From: Microbacterium sp. LKL04
GTDB lineage: Bacteria; Actinomycetota; Actinomycetes; Actinomycetales; Microbacteriaceae
Assembly (NCBI RefSeq): GCF_900102005.1
Contig: NZ_LT627736.1
Span: 248,001-312,000 of the forward strand
Direction of reading: 5' to 3'
DNA: 64,000 nucleotides
In this document: positions 35,058 through 44,721 of the stretch, piece after piece
Layout: each line of letters opens with the position of its first letter
How positions within the stretch are numbered: position 1 is the first letter of the stretch
Program-made: the position numbers and the translations under genes
Notes under the pieces: model-generated
Told to the model about the DNA's origin: nothing
Databases searched by the model: none
The model's input: only the letters and a program-made list of their open reading frames with translations

Positions 35058-36596
35058 ATGAGCGAGCTCTCCGCCCCCACCGGCCGTGAACCGGCCCTCG
35101 TCGCGCAGCCCCGACCGGACGGGTCCGCGCCTCGTGCACTCGTCCTCGGTGCTACCGGATACCTCGGCGGGCGGCTCGTCCCGCGGCTGCTGTCGGCGGG
35201 ATACCGCGTGCGGGTCCTCGTCCGCACGCCGGCGCGACTCGCGGCTTTCGTGTGGGGCGGTGATGTCGAGGTCGTCGAGGGCGCTGCCGAAGACGCGGAT
35301 GCCGTGACCCGGGCGGTCGACGATGTCGACGTGCTGTACTACCTCGTCCATTCGATGGGTGGCGGCGACGACTTCGAGACGAAGGATCTGCGCGCGGCCG
35401 AGACCGTCGCCGATGCGGCGGCAGAGGCATCCGTTCGACGGATCGTGTACCTCGGGGGTCTGCACCCGGACGGCGTCGAGCTGAGTCCCCACCTGCGCTC
35501 GCGGGTCGAGGTGGGCGAGACACTGCTGCACAGCGGTGCGCCGACGCTCGTCCTGCAGGCCGGTGTCGTCATCGGGTCGGGTTCGGCCTCGTTCGAGATG
35601 GTCCGTCACCTGACCGATGTGCTGCCGTACATGCCGGCGCCGAAGTGGGTGCGCAACCGCATCCAGCCGATCGCCGTCCGCGACGTGCTGCACTATCTGC
35701 TCGCCGCGGCCCACGTGGATCCGGAGGTCAACCGGGCGGTCGACATCGGCGGCCCGGATGTGCTGCGCTACGGCCAGATGATGAACGGGTACGCCGTCGA
35801 GGCCGGGCTCCGCCAGCGGGCGATCGCGGCCCTGCCCGTGCTGACTCCCGGGCTCGCCTCGCACTGGGTGAACCTCGTGACGCCGGTGCCGCGCTCGATC
35901 GCCCGTCCGCTCATCGCATCGCTGCAGAACGAGTGCATCATGGACGACCACGACGTCGACGACCTGCTGCCGCGCCCCGAGGGCGGACTCACGCCGTATC
36001 GCGAGTCGGTGCGGCTGGCTCTCCGCAAGGTCGAAGCGGACGCCGTGGAGACCAGCTGGCAGGACGCGGAGGTCTCGTCGGTTCCCAGCGACCCGCTGCC
36101 GAGCGATCCCGAGTGGGCGGGCCGGCTCGTCTTCACGGACGAGCAGTCCGCGAAGACGTCGGCCAGCCCCGAGCAGCTGTGGCGCGTCATCGTCGGAATC
36201 GGCGGGGAGAACGGCTGGTACTCGTCACCGTTCCTCTGGGCCGTTCGCGGCTGGATGGATCGCCTCGTGGGCGGTGTCGGCCTGCAGCGCGGCCGTCGCA
36301 GCCGCGGCAAGGTCGCTGCGGGGGACGCGATCGACTTCTGGCGGGTCGAAGCCGTCGAGGAGGGGCATCTGCTCAGGCTCCGCGCCGAGATGAAGGTGCC
36401 GGGACTCGCCTGGCTCGAGCTGCGGGCGACGCCCGACGGCTCGGGCTCGCGATACGACCAGCGTGCCGTCTTCTTCCCGACCGGGCTCGCCGGTCGGCTC
36501 TACTGGTTCGCCGTCCTCCCCTTCCACGGGTTCATCTTCGCGGGTATGGCGAACCGCATCGCCGCGGCGGCGGAGCGCGAGGCCCCGACAGGCTGA
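35058..36596 (+). CDS. NAD(P)-binding SDR-like protein with C-terminal DUF2867 domain
   Basis: This 512-residue fusion has an atypical SDR/NmrA-like Rossmann domain (ALVLGATGYLGGRLVPRLL, residues about 25-290) and a C-terminal DUF2867 domain of the SRPBCC-like type (about 365-510). The YYLVHSMGGGDDFETKDL stretch is characteristic of this two-domain group. The substrate is unknown. The start is probably leaderless: TATCGT lies 6 nt upstream. The stop is 3 bp from the convergent cydC stop. Confidence 0.9.
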   Translation: MSELSAPTGREPALVAQPRPDGSAPRALVLGATGYLGGRLVPRLLSAGYRVRVLVRTPARLAAFVWGGDVEVVEGAAEDADAVTRAVDDVDVLYYLVHSMGGGDDFETKDLRAAETVADAAAEASVRRIVYLGGLHPDGVELSPHLRSRVEVGETLLHSGAPTLVLQAGVVIGSGSASFEMVRHLTDVLPYMPAPKWVRNRIQPIAVRDVLHYLLAAAHVDPEVNRAVDIGGPDVLRYGQMMNGYAVEAGLRQRAIAALPVLTPGLASHWVNLVTPVPRSIARPLIASLQNECIMDDHDVDDLLPRPEGGLTPYRESVRLALRKVEADAVETSWQDAEVSSVPSDPLPSDPEWAGRLVFTDEQSAKTSASPEQLWRVIVGIGGENGWYSSPFLWAVRGWMDRLVGGVGLQRGRRSRGKVAAGDAIDFWRVEAVEEGHLLRLRAEMKVPGLAWLELRATPDGSGSRYDQRAVFFPTGLAGRLYWFAVLPFHGFIFAGMANRIAAAAEREAPTG

Positions 36597-36599
36597 GGC

Positions 36600-38264
36600 T
36601 CAGGGGTTCGTCAGCCGTCCGCCGGCGACCCGCACCGTGCGGTCGACGAGGGATGCCGGGACCGCGGCGTGCGAGATGAGCACGACCGCGTGCGACCCGT
36701 CGACGGCTTCCAGCAGATCGGTGAGGAGCGCATCGGCCGCTTCAGGGTCCACCCCCGCGGTCGGCTCGTCCAGGATCAGGACGGGGAACCCGCGCAGAAG
36801 CGCCCGCGCGAGCGAGATGCGCTGGGCTTGACCGCCCGACACGAGGGCGCCGCGCTCGCCGACCCGGGCATCGAGTCCGCCACGCGCGCGAAGCCAGTCA
36901 CCGAGCCCGACCCGCCCCAGCACAGCCTCGAGCTCCGCGTCGGTTGCGGTGTCGCGAGCGAAGAGCAGGTTCTGCCGGATGTCCTCGTCGAAGAGCATCG
37001 GATGCTGCTCGCACAGTCCCACGGTCAGGCGCAGGTCGTCGGGCGCGATCTCGTCCACCGGTCTTCCGCCGATCGAGTACTCGCCGCTGACGGCCAGGAA
37101 CCTCACGAGGGCGTGGGCGAGCGTCGACTTGCCGGCGCCGCTCGCGCCGACGATGTGGAGGCGCTCGCCGGGGCGGACGTCGAGGTCGACGCCCGTGAGC
37201 GCGGCCTCGGTCGCGCCCGGCCAGCGGACGTCGACGCCGCGCAGCCGGAGCCCGTCGCCCAGCGACGGGGCCTCGCCCGTCGACGTTCCCTGTGCCGGGA
37301 TCTCGGCGGGCACCGTCGCCGGGACGACCTTCGCGACACGGGATGCCGCGGCCCGCACGTGCCGCCATGCGGATGCGGCGAGCGGAACGGCCGTGAACAC
37401 CTCGAACACCGCCATCGGAACGAGAACCGCCACGCCGAGCGCCGGGCCGGAGAGGCCGCCGCCCCCCGCGGCGGGAGCGGCGACGAGGAGGGCGGCGACC
37501 GTCGCGCCGCCCGCGGCGAGCGAGACGAGCGCCGCCGTGCCCGCCTGGGCGCCCGCCCGCCGCAGGACCGCGCGGCGGAGGGCGGCATCCGCCTTCCGGA
37601 CCGCGGCGCGCGAGGCGTCTTCCGCGCCGAAGGCGACGAGCACGTCGAGGCGGGAGAGGTGGTCGAGGACGACGTCGCGGAGCCGGGCGCGCAGGGGGGC
37701 GATCGACCGCTCGGCACGGGCGCCCGCCGCCCAGCCCCACGCGAGCGCCGCGAGCGCGGCGCCGACGAGGCACCCCAGCAGCGTGAGGGCGGCCGGCCAC
37801 CATACGAGGGCGACGAGGATGACCGATCCCGCCGCCACGGTGGCGGACGACACGAGCGGCAGGATCACGCGGAGAGGCAGATCCTGCAGGTCGTCGACGT
37901 CGTCGACGAGCGCGGCGGAGGCGTCACCGCGGGAGGACGAGGTGAGACCGGCGGGGGCGTGCGGGAGCAGCCGTCGCACGAGGCCGGTACGCGTTCGGGC
38001 GAGCTGTCGGAGGACGGCGTCGTGACTCGACAGGCGCTCGGTGTAGCGGAAGAAGGCCCGCGAGAGGGCGAAGGCGCGAACGCCCACGACCGCCAGCGTG
38101 ACGTACATGACGAGCGGCTGTTCCGAGGCGCGGACGATCAGCCACGCGCTCACCGCGAGGAGCGCGACGGCCGATGCTTCGGACAGGAACCCCGACGCGA
38201 GCGCCCGCCAGAACCGCCGCGGTGTCGGAATCGCGTCGCGCAGCACCTCGCTCGTGGTCGTCAC
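36600..38264 (-). CDS. cydC: cytochrome bd biogenesis ABC exporter subunit CydC
   Basis: This 554-residue half-transporter pairs with CydD to move cysteine/glutathione or haem across the membrane for cytochrome bd assembly. A six-helix membrane domain leads to an ATPase domain with Walker A GASGAGKSTL, signature VSGGQAQRISLAR and Walker B LILDEPTAGVD. GTG 38264 overlaps the cydD stop as GTGA. In many actinobacteria cydD and cydC are fused or adjacent; here they are separate but coupled. Last gene of cydABDC. Confidence 0.93.
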   Translation of the reverse strand: MTTTSEVLRDAIPTPRRFWRALASGFLSEASAVALLAVSAWLIVRASEQPLVMYVTLAVVGVRAFALSRAFFRYTERLSSHDAVLRQLARTRTGLVRRLLPHAPAGLTSSSRGDASAALVDDVDDLQDLPLRVILPLVSSATVAAGSVILVALVWWPAALTLLGCLVGAALAALAWGWAAGARAERSIAPLRARLRDVVLDHLSRLDVLVAFGAEDASRAAVRKADAALRRAVLRRAGAQAGTAALVSLAAGGATVAALLVAAPAAGGGGLSGPALGVAVLVPMAVFEVFTAVPLAASAWRHVRAAASRVAKVVPATVPAEIPAQGTSTGEAPSLGDGLRLRGVDVRWPGATEAALTGVDLDVRPGERLHIVGASGAGKSTLAHALVRFLAVSGEYSIGGRPVDEIAPDDLRLTVGLCEQHPMLFDEDIRQNLLFARDTATDAELEAVLGRVGLGDWLRARGGLDARVGERGALVSGGQAQRISLARALLRGFPVLILDEPTAGVDPEAADALLTDLLEAVDGSHAVVLISHAAVPASLVDRTVRVAGGRLTNP

Positions 38265-39898
38265 GCGGCCACCTCCGCCGCGCTCAGGCGCACGACGCGG
38301 TCGGCGATGGCCCGGGCGCTCTCGCGGTGCGAGACCAGGAGGATCAGCGCCCCGGCATCCGCCACCTGACGCAGCGAGCGCCACAGATGGCTCTCGGCGG
38401 CGGCGTCGAGAGCGGCAGACGGCTCGTCGAGCGCGAGCACGGGAGCGTGGCCGCGCAGGTGGCGGGCGAGCGCTCGGGCGACGGCGACGCGCTGGGCCTG
38501 ACCCCCTGACAGTCCCGCCCCCTGCACCCCGAGCATCCGGTCGGGATCGAGGTCGCCGAGACCCACGAGCCCGAGGGCCTCGCGAACCGTTTCGGCGGGC
38601 ATGTCGTCGTCGCCGAGGCGGATGTTCTGCGCGATGGTGCCGGCGGCCAGACCCGCGCGCTGGCCCGCCCACCCGAGCCACGACGACGGTGCCAGGGAGG
38701 CGACCGGGGCGTCGTCGAACTCGATGCGACCCGTCGTGGGCGCGAACCCGAGCAGTGCCTGCACGAGACTCGATTTGCCGGCCCCACTCGGCCCCTCGAT
38801 CAGCACGATCTCCCCCGAGCGCGCGTCCAGGGTCACGGGCGGCAGGTCGCGTACGCGCACGTCCAGCACTCGCAGCGTGTGATCCGGCCTCGTCGGCGCG
38901 GCTCCCGGCGCAGGAGCAGCGGATGCCGCGGCCGCCTCGTCGAGCACGGCGAAGACGTCCCGCGTCGCCGCGACACCCTCGCTCGAGGCGTGGAACTGCA
39001 CGCCGACCTGCCGCAGGGGCAGGAAGGCGTCGGGCGCGAGGAGGAGGACGAACAGGCCCACGCTCAACGTCAGCGAGCCGTCGATCAGACGGAACCCGAT
39101 GGCAACCGCGACGATCGCGACCGAGATCGAGGCGAGGAACTCCAGCGCGAAACCCGAGAGGAACGACACGCGCAGCACCGTCATCGTCTCGCGGCGGTAG
39201 TCGTCGGTGACCCGCTCGATCGCGTCGGCAGCGCGACGCTGACGGCCGAACACCGTGAGCGTCGACAGCCCCTGGACGGTGTCGGAGAACCGTGTCGCGA
39301 GCCGGGCGAGGGTGTCCCACTGCCGTCGCTGCACGGAGCGCGTCGCGAGGCCGATGAGGATCATGAAGATCGGGATGAGGGGGAGGGTGAGGAGCACCGT
39401 GAGCCCCGAGATCGCATCGGCGGACCACATCACCGCGACGATGATCGGCGTCGCGATCACGGTCTGCACGAGCTGCGGCAGGTACCGGCCGACGTACGGT
39501 TCGAGCGCGTCGAGTCCCCGACCCGCGACGAGCGCGAGGTGCGACGTGCTGCGCGTCGCGGTCCAACCCGGGCCCAGCCGGGCGACGCCGTCGAGCACCG
39601 CCTCCCTCAGTTGCGACTCGACCCGGGCGGACGCCCGGGCCGCGACCCGCTCGCGCAGGAGCGACAGGACGGACCGGGCGAGCACCACACCGGCCAGGGC
39701 GACGAGGGTCCCCGCGATATCGGCCCCGGCGATCGCATCCACGATCGCGCGGGTCGTGAAGAAGGCGAAGCCGATGATCGCCGCCGTCTGCAGGAGTGAC
39801 AGCAGCGCGATGGCGACGAAGAACGAGCGGGATGCCGTCGCGTACCGCCACAGCCGCGGGTCGACCGGTGGCTGCCTCGGCGTGGCCTCATCTGGCAT
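38261..39898 (-). CDS. cydD: cytochrome bd biogenesis ABC exporter subunit CydD
   Basis: This 545-residue half-transporter is the CydC partner. The membrane domain includes VQTVIATPIIVAVMWSADAI and the ATPase has GPSGAGKSSLV, LSGGQAQRVAVAR and LALDEPSAALD. GGGAGGAA precedes ATG 39898, 20 bp after the cydB stop. The order A-B-D-C is standard for actinobacteria. Confidence 0.94.
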   Translation of the reverse strand: MPDEATPRQPPVDPRLWRYATASRSFFVAIALLSLLQTAAIIGFAFFTTRAIVDAIAGADIAGTLVALAGVVLARSVLSLLRERVAARASARVESQLREAVLDGVARLGPGWTATRSTSHLALVAGRGLDALEPYVGRYLPQLVQTVIATPIIVAVMWSADAISGLTVLLTLPLIPIFMILIGLATRSVQRRQWDTLARLATRFSDTVQGLSTLTVFGRQRRAADAIERVTDDYRRETMTVLRVSFLSGFALEFLASISVAIVAVAIGFRLIDGSLTLSVGLFVLLLAPDAFLPLRQVGVQFHASSEGVAATRDVFAVLDEAAAASAAPAPGAAPTRPDHTLRVLDVRVRDLPPVTLDARSGEIVLIEGPSGAGKSSLVQALLGFAPTTGRIEFDDAPVASLAPSSWLGWAGQRAGLAAGTIAQNIRLGDDDMPAETVREALGLVGLGDLDPDRMLGVQGAGLSGGQAQRVAVARALARHLRGHAPVLALDEPSAALDAAAESHLWRSLRQVADAGALILLVSHRESARAIADRVVRLSAAEVAA

Positions 39899-39918
39899 GG
39901 CGCGTTCCTCCCGCGTGC

Positions 39919-40953
39919 TCAGTGAGCGGCCGCGGCATCCGCCTTCTCGATCTGCACCCGCGTGATGCGCTTGCGGAACACCCAGTAGGTCCAGGCCTGG
40001 TAGGCGAGGATTCCGGGCAGGAAGATGACCGCCGCCCAGGTCATGACCGTCAGCGTGTAGTCGGTGCTCGACGCGTTCTCGATCGTCAGCGAGTTCGCCG
40101 GGTCGGTCGAGGAGGGCATGACGTAGGGGAAGAGGGCGAACCAGAGCATCAGGACCGCGGTGACGATGGTCGCCGCTCCCAGGGCGAAGGCCCACCCGTC
40201 GCGGTGGCGGACGTTCGCGACGGCCGAGGCGAGCAGAGCGAGCGCGGCGATGACGCCGCACGCGATGACGGCAGCCACCAGGGGAGCGTCGCGCTCCATC
40301 GAGATGAGCGTCGTCCAGACGACGGTCGCCGCCGCGAAGACGATCGTCGGCAGGGCGGCACGGCGGGCGAGACGGTGGGCGTCTTCTTTCACCTGACCGT
40401 CGGCCTTCAGTCCGACGAAGTACACGCCGTGGAGGAAGAACAGGAGGAGCGTCGTGATGCCGACGCAGAGGGCGTACGGATTCAGCAGGTCGAGGAGGGT
40501 GCCGGTGACGTTCTTGTCGGCGTCGATCGGGACGCCCTGCACGATGTTGCCGAACGCGACGCCCCACAGGAGCGCCGGAACCACCGAGCCGATCACGATC
40601 ATCCGGTCGAAGCCGCGCTTCCAGGCCAGTCCCTCGCGCTGATGGCGGTACTCGAACGAGACGCCGCGCAGGATCAGGGCGAGCAGGATGAGCAGCAGCG
40701 GCAGGTAGAACCCGCTGAAGAGCGTGGCGTACCACTCCGGGAACGCGGCGAATAGGCAGGCGCCGGCGACGATGACCCAGGTCTCGTTGAGGTCCCACAC
40801 GGGACCGATCGTGTTGATGACCTGGCGGCGCGACACCTCGTCGCGACCGAGGAACGGCAGGCTCATCCCGACGCCGAAGTCGAAGCCGTCGAGCACGAAG
40901 TAGCCGACGAAGAACACCCCGACGATGAAGAACCAGAGGTAGGCGAGATCCAT
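39919..40953 (-). CDS. cydB: cytochrome bd ubiquinol/menaquinol oxidase subunit II
   Basis: This 344-residue membrane protein is CydB, with about eight helices. The N-terminus LAYLWFFIVGVFFVGYFVLD opens helix 1, and GFDFGVGMSLPFL and RVINTIGPVW-type (QVINTIGPVWDLNETW) motifs are diagnostic. With CydA it forms the high-affinity terminal oxidase used at low oxygen. It lies 9 bp after cydA. Confidence 0.96.
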   Translation of the reverse strand: MDLAYLWFFIVGVFFVGYFVLDGFDFGVGMSLPFLGRDEVSRRQVINTIGPVWDLNETWVIVAGACLFAAFPEWYATLFSGFYLPLLLILLALILRGVSFEYRHQREGLAWKRGFDRMIVIGSVVPALLWGVAFGNIVQGVPIDADKNVTGTLLDLLNPYALCVGITTLLLFFLHGVYFVGLKADGQVKEDAHRLARRAALPTIVFAAATVVWTTLISMERDAPLVAAVIACGVIAALALLASAVANVRHRDGWAFALGAATIVTAVLMLWFALFPYVMPSSTDPANSLTIENASSTDYTLTVMTWAAVIFLPGILAYQAWTYWVFRKRITRVQIEKADAAAAH

Positions 40954-40962
40954 GGCGTGCTC

Positions 40963-42390
40963 CTAGTAGACCGTCGAGGGGGTCTGATCGACCGGCAGGT
41001 CCCGAGGGTCGGGGTCATCGGGACCGGGCAGGGGATCCGGGCCCTTCTGCGCGGCTTTCAGGATGAGGCGGAACTCGACGACGGCGAGCGCCGCGTAGAT
41101 CGCGGTGAAGGCGATCAGGGAGATGAGCACGGTCCAGGCGGGGACGTTGGGCGAGACGCCGTCGGAGGTGTGCATGAGGCCGAAGACGATCCAGGGCTGG
41201 CGGCCCATCTCGGTGAAGATCCAGCCGACGAGGCTGCCGAACAGCGGGAGCGGTGCGGACCAGATGGCGACGCGCCACATCCACCCGGCGACGGGACGCG
41301 TCGCCTTCCTGCGGGTGACCCAGAGGCCGGCGACCGAGATGAGGGTGGCGATGCCACCGAAGCCCATCATCCAGCGGAACGACCAGTAGGTGACCCAGAT
41401 CTCGGGCATGTAGTCGATGCCGGCGCCGTACTGCGCGGTGTACTCGGACTGCAGGTCGTTGAGGCCTTCGACGCAGCCGTCGAGCGTGTGCGTGGAGAGG
41501 AACGAGAGCAAGTAGGGGACGCGGAGCGACCAGACCTCGGCGGTGCCGTCCGGGGTGCCGATGGAGAAGATCGAGAAGGACGCGTCGGCGCCGCAGGCAC
41601 TGTTCCACAGCGCCTCGGCGGCGGCCATCTTCATAGGCTGGGTCTCGACCATGACGAGTCCCAGCTGGTCGCCGCTGATCGCGGTGCCGGCGAAGGAGAT
41701 GATCATGAACCACATGCCGTAGCGGAGTGCAGGCCGCATTGTCTCGACGTGCTGGCCGCGGCGGAGGTGCCACGCGGCGACGGCGATGATGACGGCGGCG
41801 GCGAACATGAACGCCGAGAAGATCGTGTGCGGGAAGGCGGCGAGCGCCACCGGATTGGTGAGGAGCTCGAAGAAGTTCTTCAGTTCCGCCCGGCCGGTCT
41901 CGGGATTCAGCTGGTACCCGATCGGGTTCTGCATGAACGCGTTGGCGGTGAGGATGAAGTAGGCCGACAGGATCGACCCGAACGCGGTGGCCCAGATGGT
42001 GAGCAGATGGATGCGGCGGGGCAGCTTGTCCCACCCGAAGATCCACAATCCGATGAAGGTCGCCTCGAAGAAGAAGGCCATGAGCCCTTCGAAGGCGAGC
42101 GGAGCGCCGAACACGTCGCCGACGAAGCGGGAGTAGTCCGACCAGTTCATGCCGAACTGGAACTCCTGCACGATGCCGGTGACCACGCCCATCGCGAAGT
42201 TGATCAGGAAGATCTTGCCGAACAGGCGGGTGAGATGCAGCCATTTCACGTCGCCGGTGCGGTGCCAGATCGTCTGGAAGATCGCGACGGTGAGCGCCAT
42301 GCCGAGCGTCAACGGCACGAACAGGTAGTGGTAGAGCGTCGTCAGTCCGAACTGCAGGCGAGCCAGGATGAGCGGGTCCAGAAAGTCCAC
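40963..42390 (-). CDS. cydA: cytochrome bd oxidase subunit I
   Basis: This 475-residue integral membrane protein binds haems b558, b595 and d and oxidises menaquinol. The N-terminus LARLQFGLTTLYHYLFVPLT carries a conserved His (His21), and AFPHTIFSAFMFA and a GWIFTEMGRQPWIVFG stretch near the C-terminus are conserved. The quinol loop is short. GTG 42390 is chosen because GGAAGGACC precedes it; the longer open frame upstream is antisense to the divergent secreted-protein gene. Confidence 0.95.
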   Translation of the reverse strand: MDFLDPLILARLQFGLTTLYHYLFVPLTLGMALTVAIFQTIWHRTGDVKWLHLTRLFGKIFLINFAMGVVTGIVQEFQFGMNWSDYSRFVGDVFGAPLAFEGLMAFFFEATFIGLWIFGWDKLPRRIHLLTIWATAFGSILSAYFILTANAFMQNPIGYQLNPETGRAELKNFFELLTNPVALAAFPHTIFSAFMFAAAVIIAVAAWHLRRGQHVETMRPALRYGMWFMIISFAGTAISGDQLGLVMVETQPMKMAAAEALWNSACGADASFSIFSIGTPDGTAEVWSLRVPYLLSFLSTHTLDGCVEGLNDLQSEYTAQYGAGIDYMPEIWVTYWSFRWMMGFGGIATLISVAGLWVTRRKATRPVAGWMWRVAIWSAPLPLFGSLVGWIFTEMGRQPWIVFGLMHTSDGVSPNVPAWTVLISLIAFTAIYAALAVVEFRLILKAAQKGPDPLPGPDDPDPRDLPVDQTPSTVY

Positions 42391-42496
42391 GGGCTTGGTC
42401 CTTCCACGGGTATGGTCCGACCGTACGACGCCCGGTTCACCGCCGAATCGGATCGGGCCGTGCAAAACACCGCGCCCTCCGCCTACGGTGGACCAC

Positions 42497-44686
42497 ATGA
42501 CTCGCGGTGACAGTTCCCGTGTTCCCGCGATGCTGCGGCGGACGACAGCCTTCACTGCGGTCTGGGTGACCGCGGTGCTCGTCTTGACGGCCGGTCCCGC
42601 CGTGGCGGGTGCGGCGCCCGAGCCTTCGCCGACCCCGACGGCATCCCCTTCGCCGACGGCGACGACCGAGCCGTCGCCGACCCCGACGCCCACGCCCACG
42701 CCCACGCCGGAACCCTCGCCCTCGCCCTCGCCGAGCCCGTCGCCGTCGCCCAGCCCGGCTCCCGCCCCTCCGGCCGCCCGCGATTCCTCGGCCGCAGCAG
42801 CCGCCGCACTGGGAGAGGCGACGACCCCTGTCCTCCCGTCGTCGGTACGACTCACCGGCAGCACCCGGTACACGCTCGCCGCCGGGATCAGCAAAGCGGT
42901 CTACCCCCGGGGTGCGCGCACGGTCGTCATCGTCTCGTCCCAGCGCGCTGCCGATCAGCAGCTCGCGGCCTACGTCGCGGGCTCGGTCGGTGGACCGATG
43001 CTGCTCGTGGACACCGGGTCGGTCCCCGCCGCGACGGCGTCGGAGATCACTCGTCTCGCGCCGGATCGGATCGTCGTGATGGGCTCGCGCGCTGCCGTCT
43101 CGGATGCCGTCGTGAGCCGGCTCTCGGCCGGGCGCACCTCGGTGCGCGTCGACGCGGGCACGACCATGTCGCTGTCGCAGAAGGCACTCGTCGCGGCCAC
43201 CCCCACCGCGGAGACCGTCTACCTCGTCGACGTGCGCCAGCTCGCTGCGGCACCGGTGGCGGCCGCGACTGCCGCGGCCACCGGTAGCGGATTCCTCGTG
43301 GTCGAAGGTGCGCGGCCGCCGTCGCCCGGCGCACTCGCCACGCTGCGCGCCGTCGGTGCACGACAGATCGTCTTCATGAACGGGACGTCGGGGCTCCCCA
43401 CGTCCTACGGCAACGCGTTGCGCAGCGAGGGGTTCACCGTCGCGAGGCTCGCCGGCGCCGACCGCGCCGGCATCGCCGACTCCGCGACCGCCGAATACCC
43501 CTCGACGACGACCCGCGGGGTGGTCACCGCTTCCGCCGAGGCGACCGGATTCGGCTCACCCGCCGCGACCGCACTCGCTGCCACGACGGGGCAGCCGCTC
43601 TACTTCAGCGGCGAGCGCTGCCTGTCGGATGCCTCCGCCGCGGTGCTCCAGCGACGGGGCGACAAAGTCCTCGTCGTCGGTCCGACGGCGCAACTGCGCG
43701 CCGAGGTCGAGACGGGCAAGGGGTGCACCGCCGTGCGCACCACCCGGCAGGACAAGCTGCGCTCCTCGCTGCAGTCCGCGCTGAACCGGAACTCCTCCTC
43801 GTCGTACACGGTGACCGTTCGCGAGGTCGGCGGTCTCGGCGAGACCGTGAGCATGGGCGGCGCGACGCGCCGCGAGCCCGCCAGCATGATGAAGCTCTTC
43901 GCCGCGTGGGGAACGTACAAGCGGATCGAGCGGGGTGCGGGTTCGCTGTCCACGCGGCTCGGGTCGGGTCTCACAGTGGGTGAGTGCCTGCGCGAGATGA
44001 TCTGGATGTCCGACAACTTCTGCCACACCGACCTCGTGCACTGGATCGGCCTGTCGCAGTTGAACAGGGAGATCGCGGCCGCAGGGTACTCCCGGACCGC
44101 ATACGGGCAGGTCCTGCGCGGGCAGGACGTGCTGTACGCGGGCAACCGCACGACCTCCGACGACCTCACGAACCTGCTCAAGCGGCTGGAGGAGGGGCGT
44201 CTGCTGAACGCCACGCACACCCGGCACATGCTCAACCTGATGCACACCCAGCTCTTCCGCTCGCGACTGCCGAACGGCCTGCCGGCCTCTGCGTACCAGG
44301 CGTCCAAGCCCGGATCGTTGTGGGTGTCGGGTGGGTTGCTGCAGGCGGACTCGGCCGTGGTCCGCAGCTCGTCGAGTCGGTTCGTGGTCACCGTCATCGG
44401 CGCCCCCGGAGCGTCGAAGGCCGGCATCCGGGACATCGCGCGAACCGTGTACTCGCACTTCAACGGGTCGTTCGGAGCGGCCGTGACCCATTCCGACCTT
44501 CACGTGCGCACCGTGCGGAACACCCCGTGGTACCGCAGCTCGGCCGGGGGCACCATCGCCGGCACCATTCCGTCGGGAACGCCACTGCAGGTGTCGGACT
44601 CCCGACGCCACTGGTACAAGGTGCACTGGCGGGGCGGTTACGCGTGGCTGTACTACCACCACGTCCGCACCAACCTGCGTTACTGA
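42497..44686 (+). CDS. secreted cell-wall-binding / class A beta-lactamase-like / SH3-like fusion protein
   Basis: This 729-residue secreted protein has a signal peptide (about 1-40) and a Pro/Ser/Thr-rich linker (about 42-94). Three cell-wall-binding-type (CWB2-like) repeats follow at about 110-400. A serine-hydrolase domain of the class A beta-lactamase type then has Ser463-x-x-Lys466 (PASMMK), Ser505-Asp-Asn (MSDNFC) and Lys604-Pro-Gly (KPGS, where KTG is usual). A C-terminal SH3-like segment (about 672-729) has WYRSSAGG and WYKVHWRGG. It probably acts on peptidoglycan at the cell surface; whether it hydrolyses beta-lactams is unknown. The start is probably leaderless (TACGGT 7 nt upstream). 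Confidence 0.85.
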   Translation: MTRGDSSRVPAMLRRTTAFTAVWVTAVLVLTAGPAVAGAAPEPSPTPTASPSPTATTEPSPTPTPTPTPTPEPSPSPSPSPSPSPSPAPAPPAARDSSAAAAAALGEATTPVLPSSVRLTGSTRYTLAAGISKAVYPRGARTVVIVSSQRAADQQLAAYVAGSVGGPMLLVDTGSVPAATASEITRLAPDRIVVMGSRAAVSDAVVSRLSAGRTSVRVDAGTTMSLSQKALVAATPTAETVYLVDVRQLAAAPVAAATAAATGSGFLVVEGARPPSPGALATLRAVGARQIVFMNGTSGLPTSYGNALRSEGFTVARLAGADRAGIADSATAEYPSTTTRGVVTASAEATGFGSPAATALAATTGQPLYFSGERCLSDASAAVLQRRGDKVLVVGPTAQLRAEVETGKGCTAVRTTRQDKLRSSLQSALNRNSSSSYTVTVREVGGLGETVSMGGATRREPASMMKLFAAWGTYKRIERGAGSLSTRLGSGLTVGECLREMIWMSDNFCHTDLVHWIGLSQLNREIAAAGYSRTAYGQVLRGQDVLYAGNRTTSDDLTNLLKRLEEGRLLNATHTRHMLNLMHTQLFRSRLPNGLPASAYQASKPGSLWVSGGLLQADSAVVRSSSSRFVVTVIGAPGASKAGIRDIARTVYSHFNGSFGAAVTHSDLHVRTVRNTPWYRSSAGGTIAGTIPSGTPLQVSDSRRHWYKVHWRGGYAWLYYHHVRTNLRY
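42620..42779 (+). repeat. imperfect CG-rich codon repeats encoding the Pro-Ser/Pro-Thr linker
   Basis: Short alternating Pro-Thr and Pro-Ser codon pairs repeat imperfectly. The run makes a flexible, possibly glycosylated linker between the signal peptide and the wall-binding repeats. Such tracts are prone to length change by slippage. Confidence 0.8.
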
Positions 44687-44721
44687 CTCCCGCGGGCTGC
44701 GGCGTCAGCCGGGCGTCGGCA

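Noticed and set aside
36600..40798. Frames of 1083 and 845 codons extending cydC and cydD upstream
   Set aside because: The extensions overlap the neighbouring cyd genes in another frame; GTG 38264 and ATG 39898 have overlap or ribosome binding site support.
42620..42779. Short repeats considered as a CRISPR array
   Set aside because: They are in-frame Pro-Ser/Pro-Thr codons of a secreted-protein linker, with no spacers or fixed repeat length.
44687..44721. Terminator between the secreted enzyme and the cysteine-cluster regulator
   Set aside because: Only a 5-bp stem forms, too weak to call.
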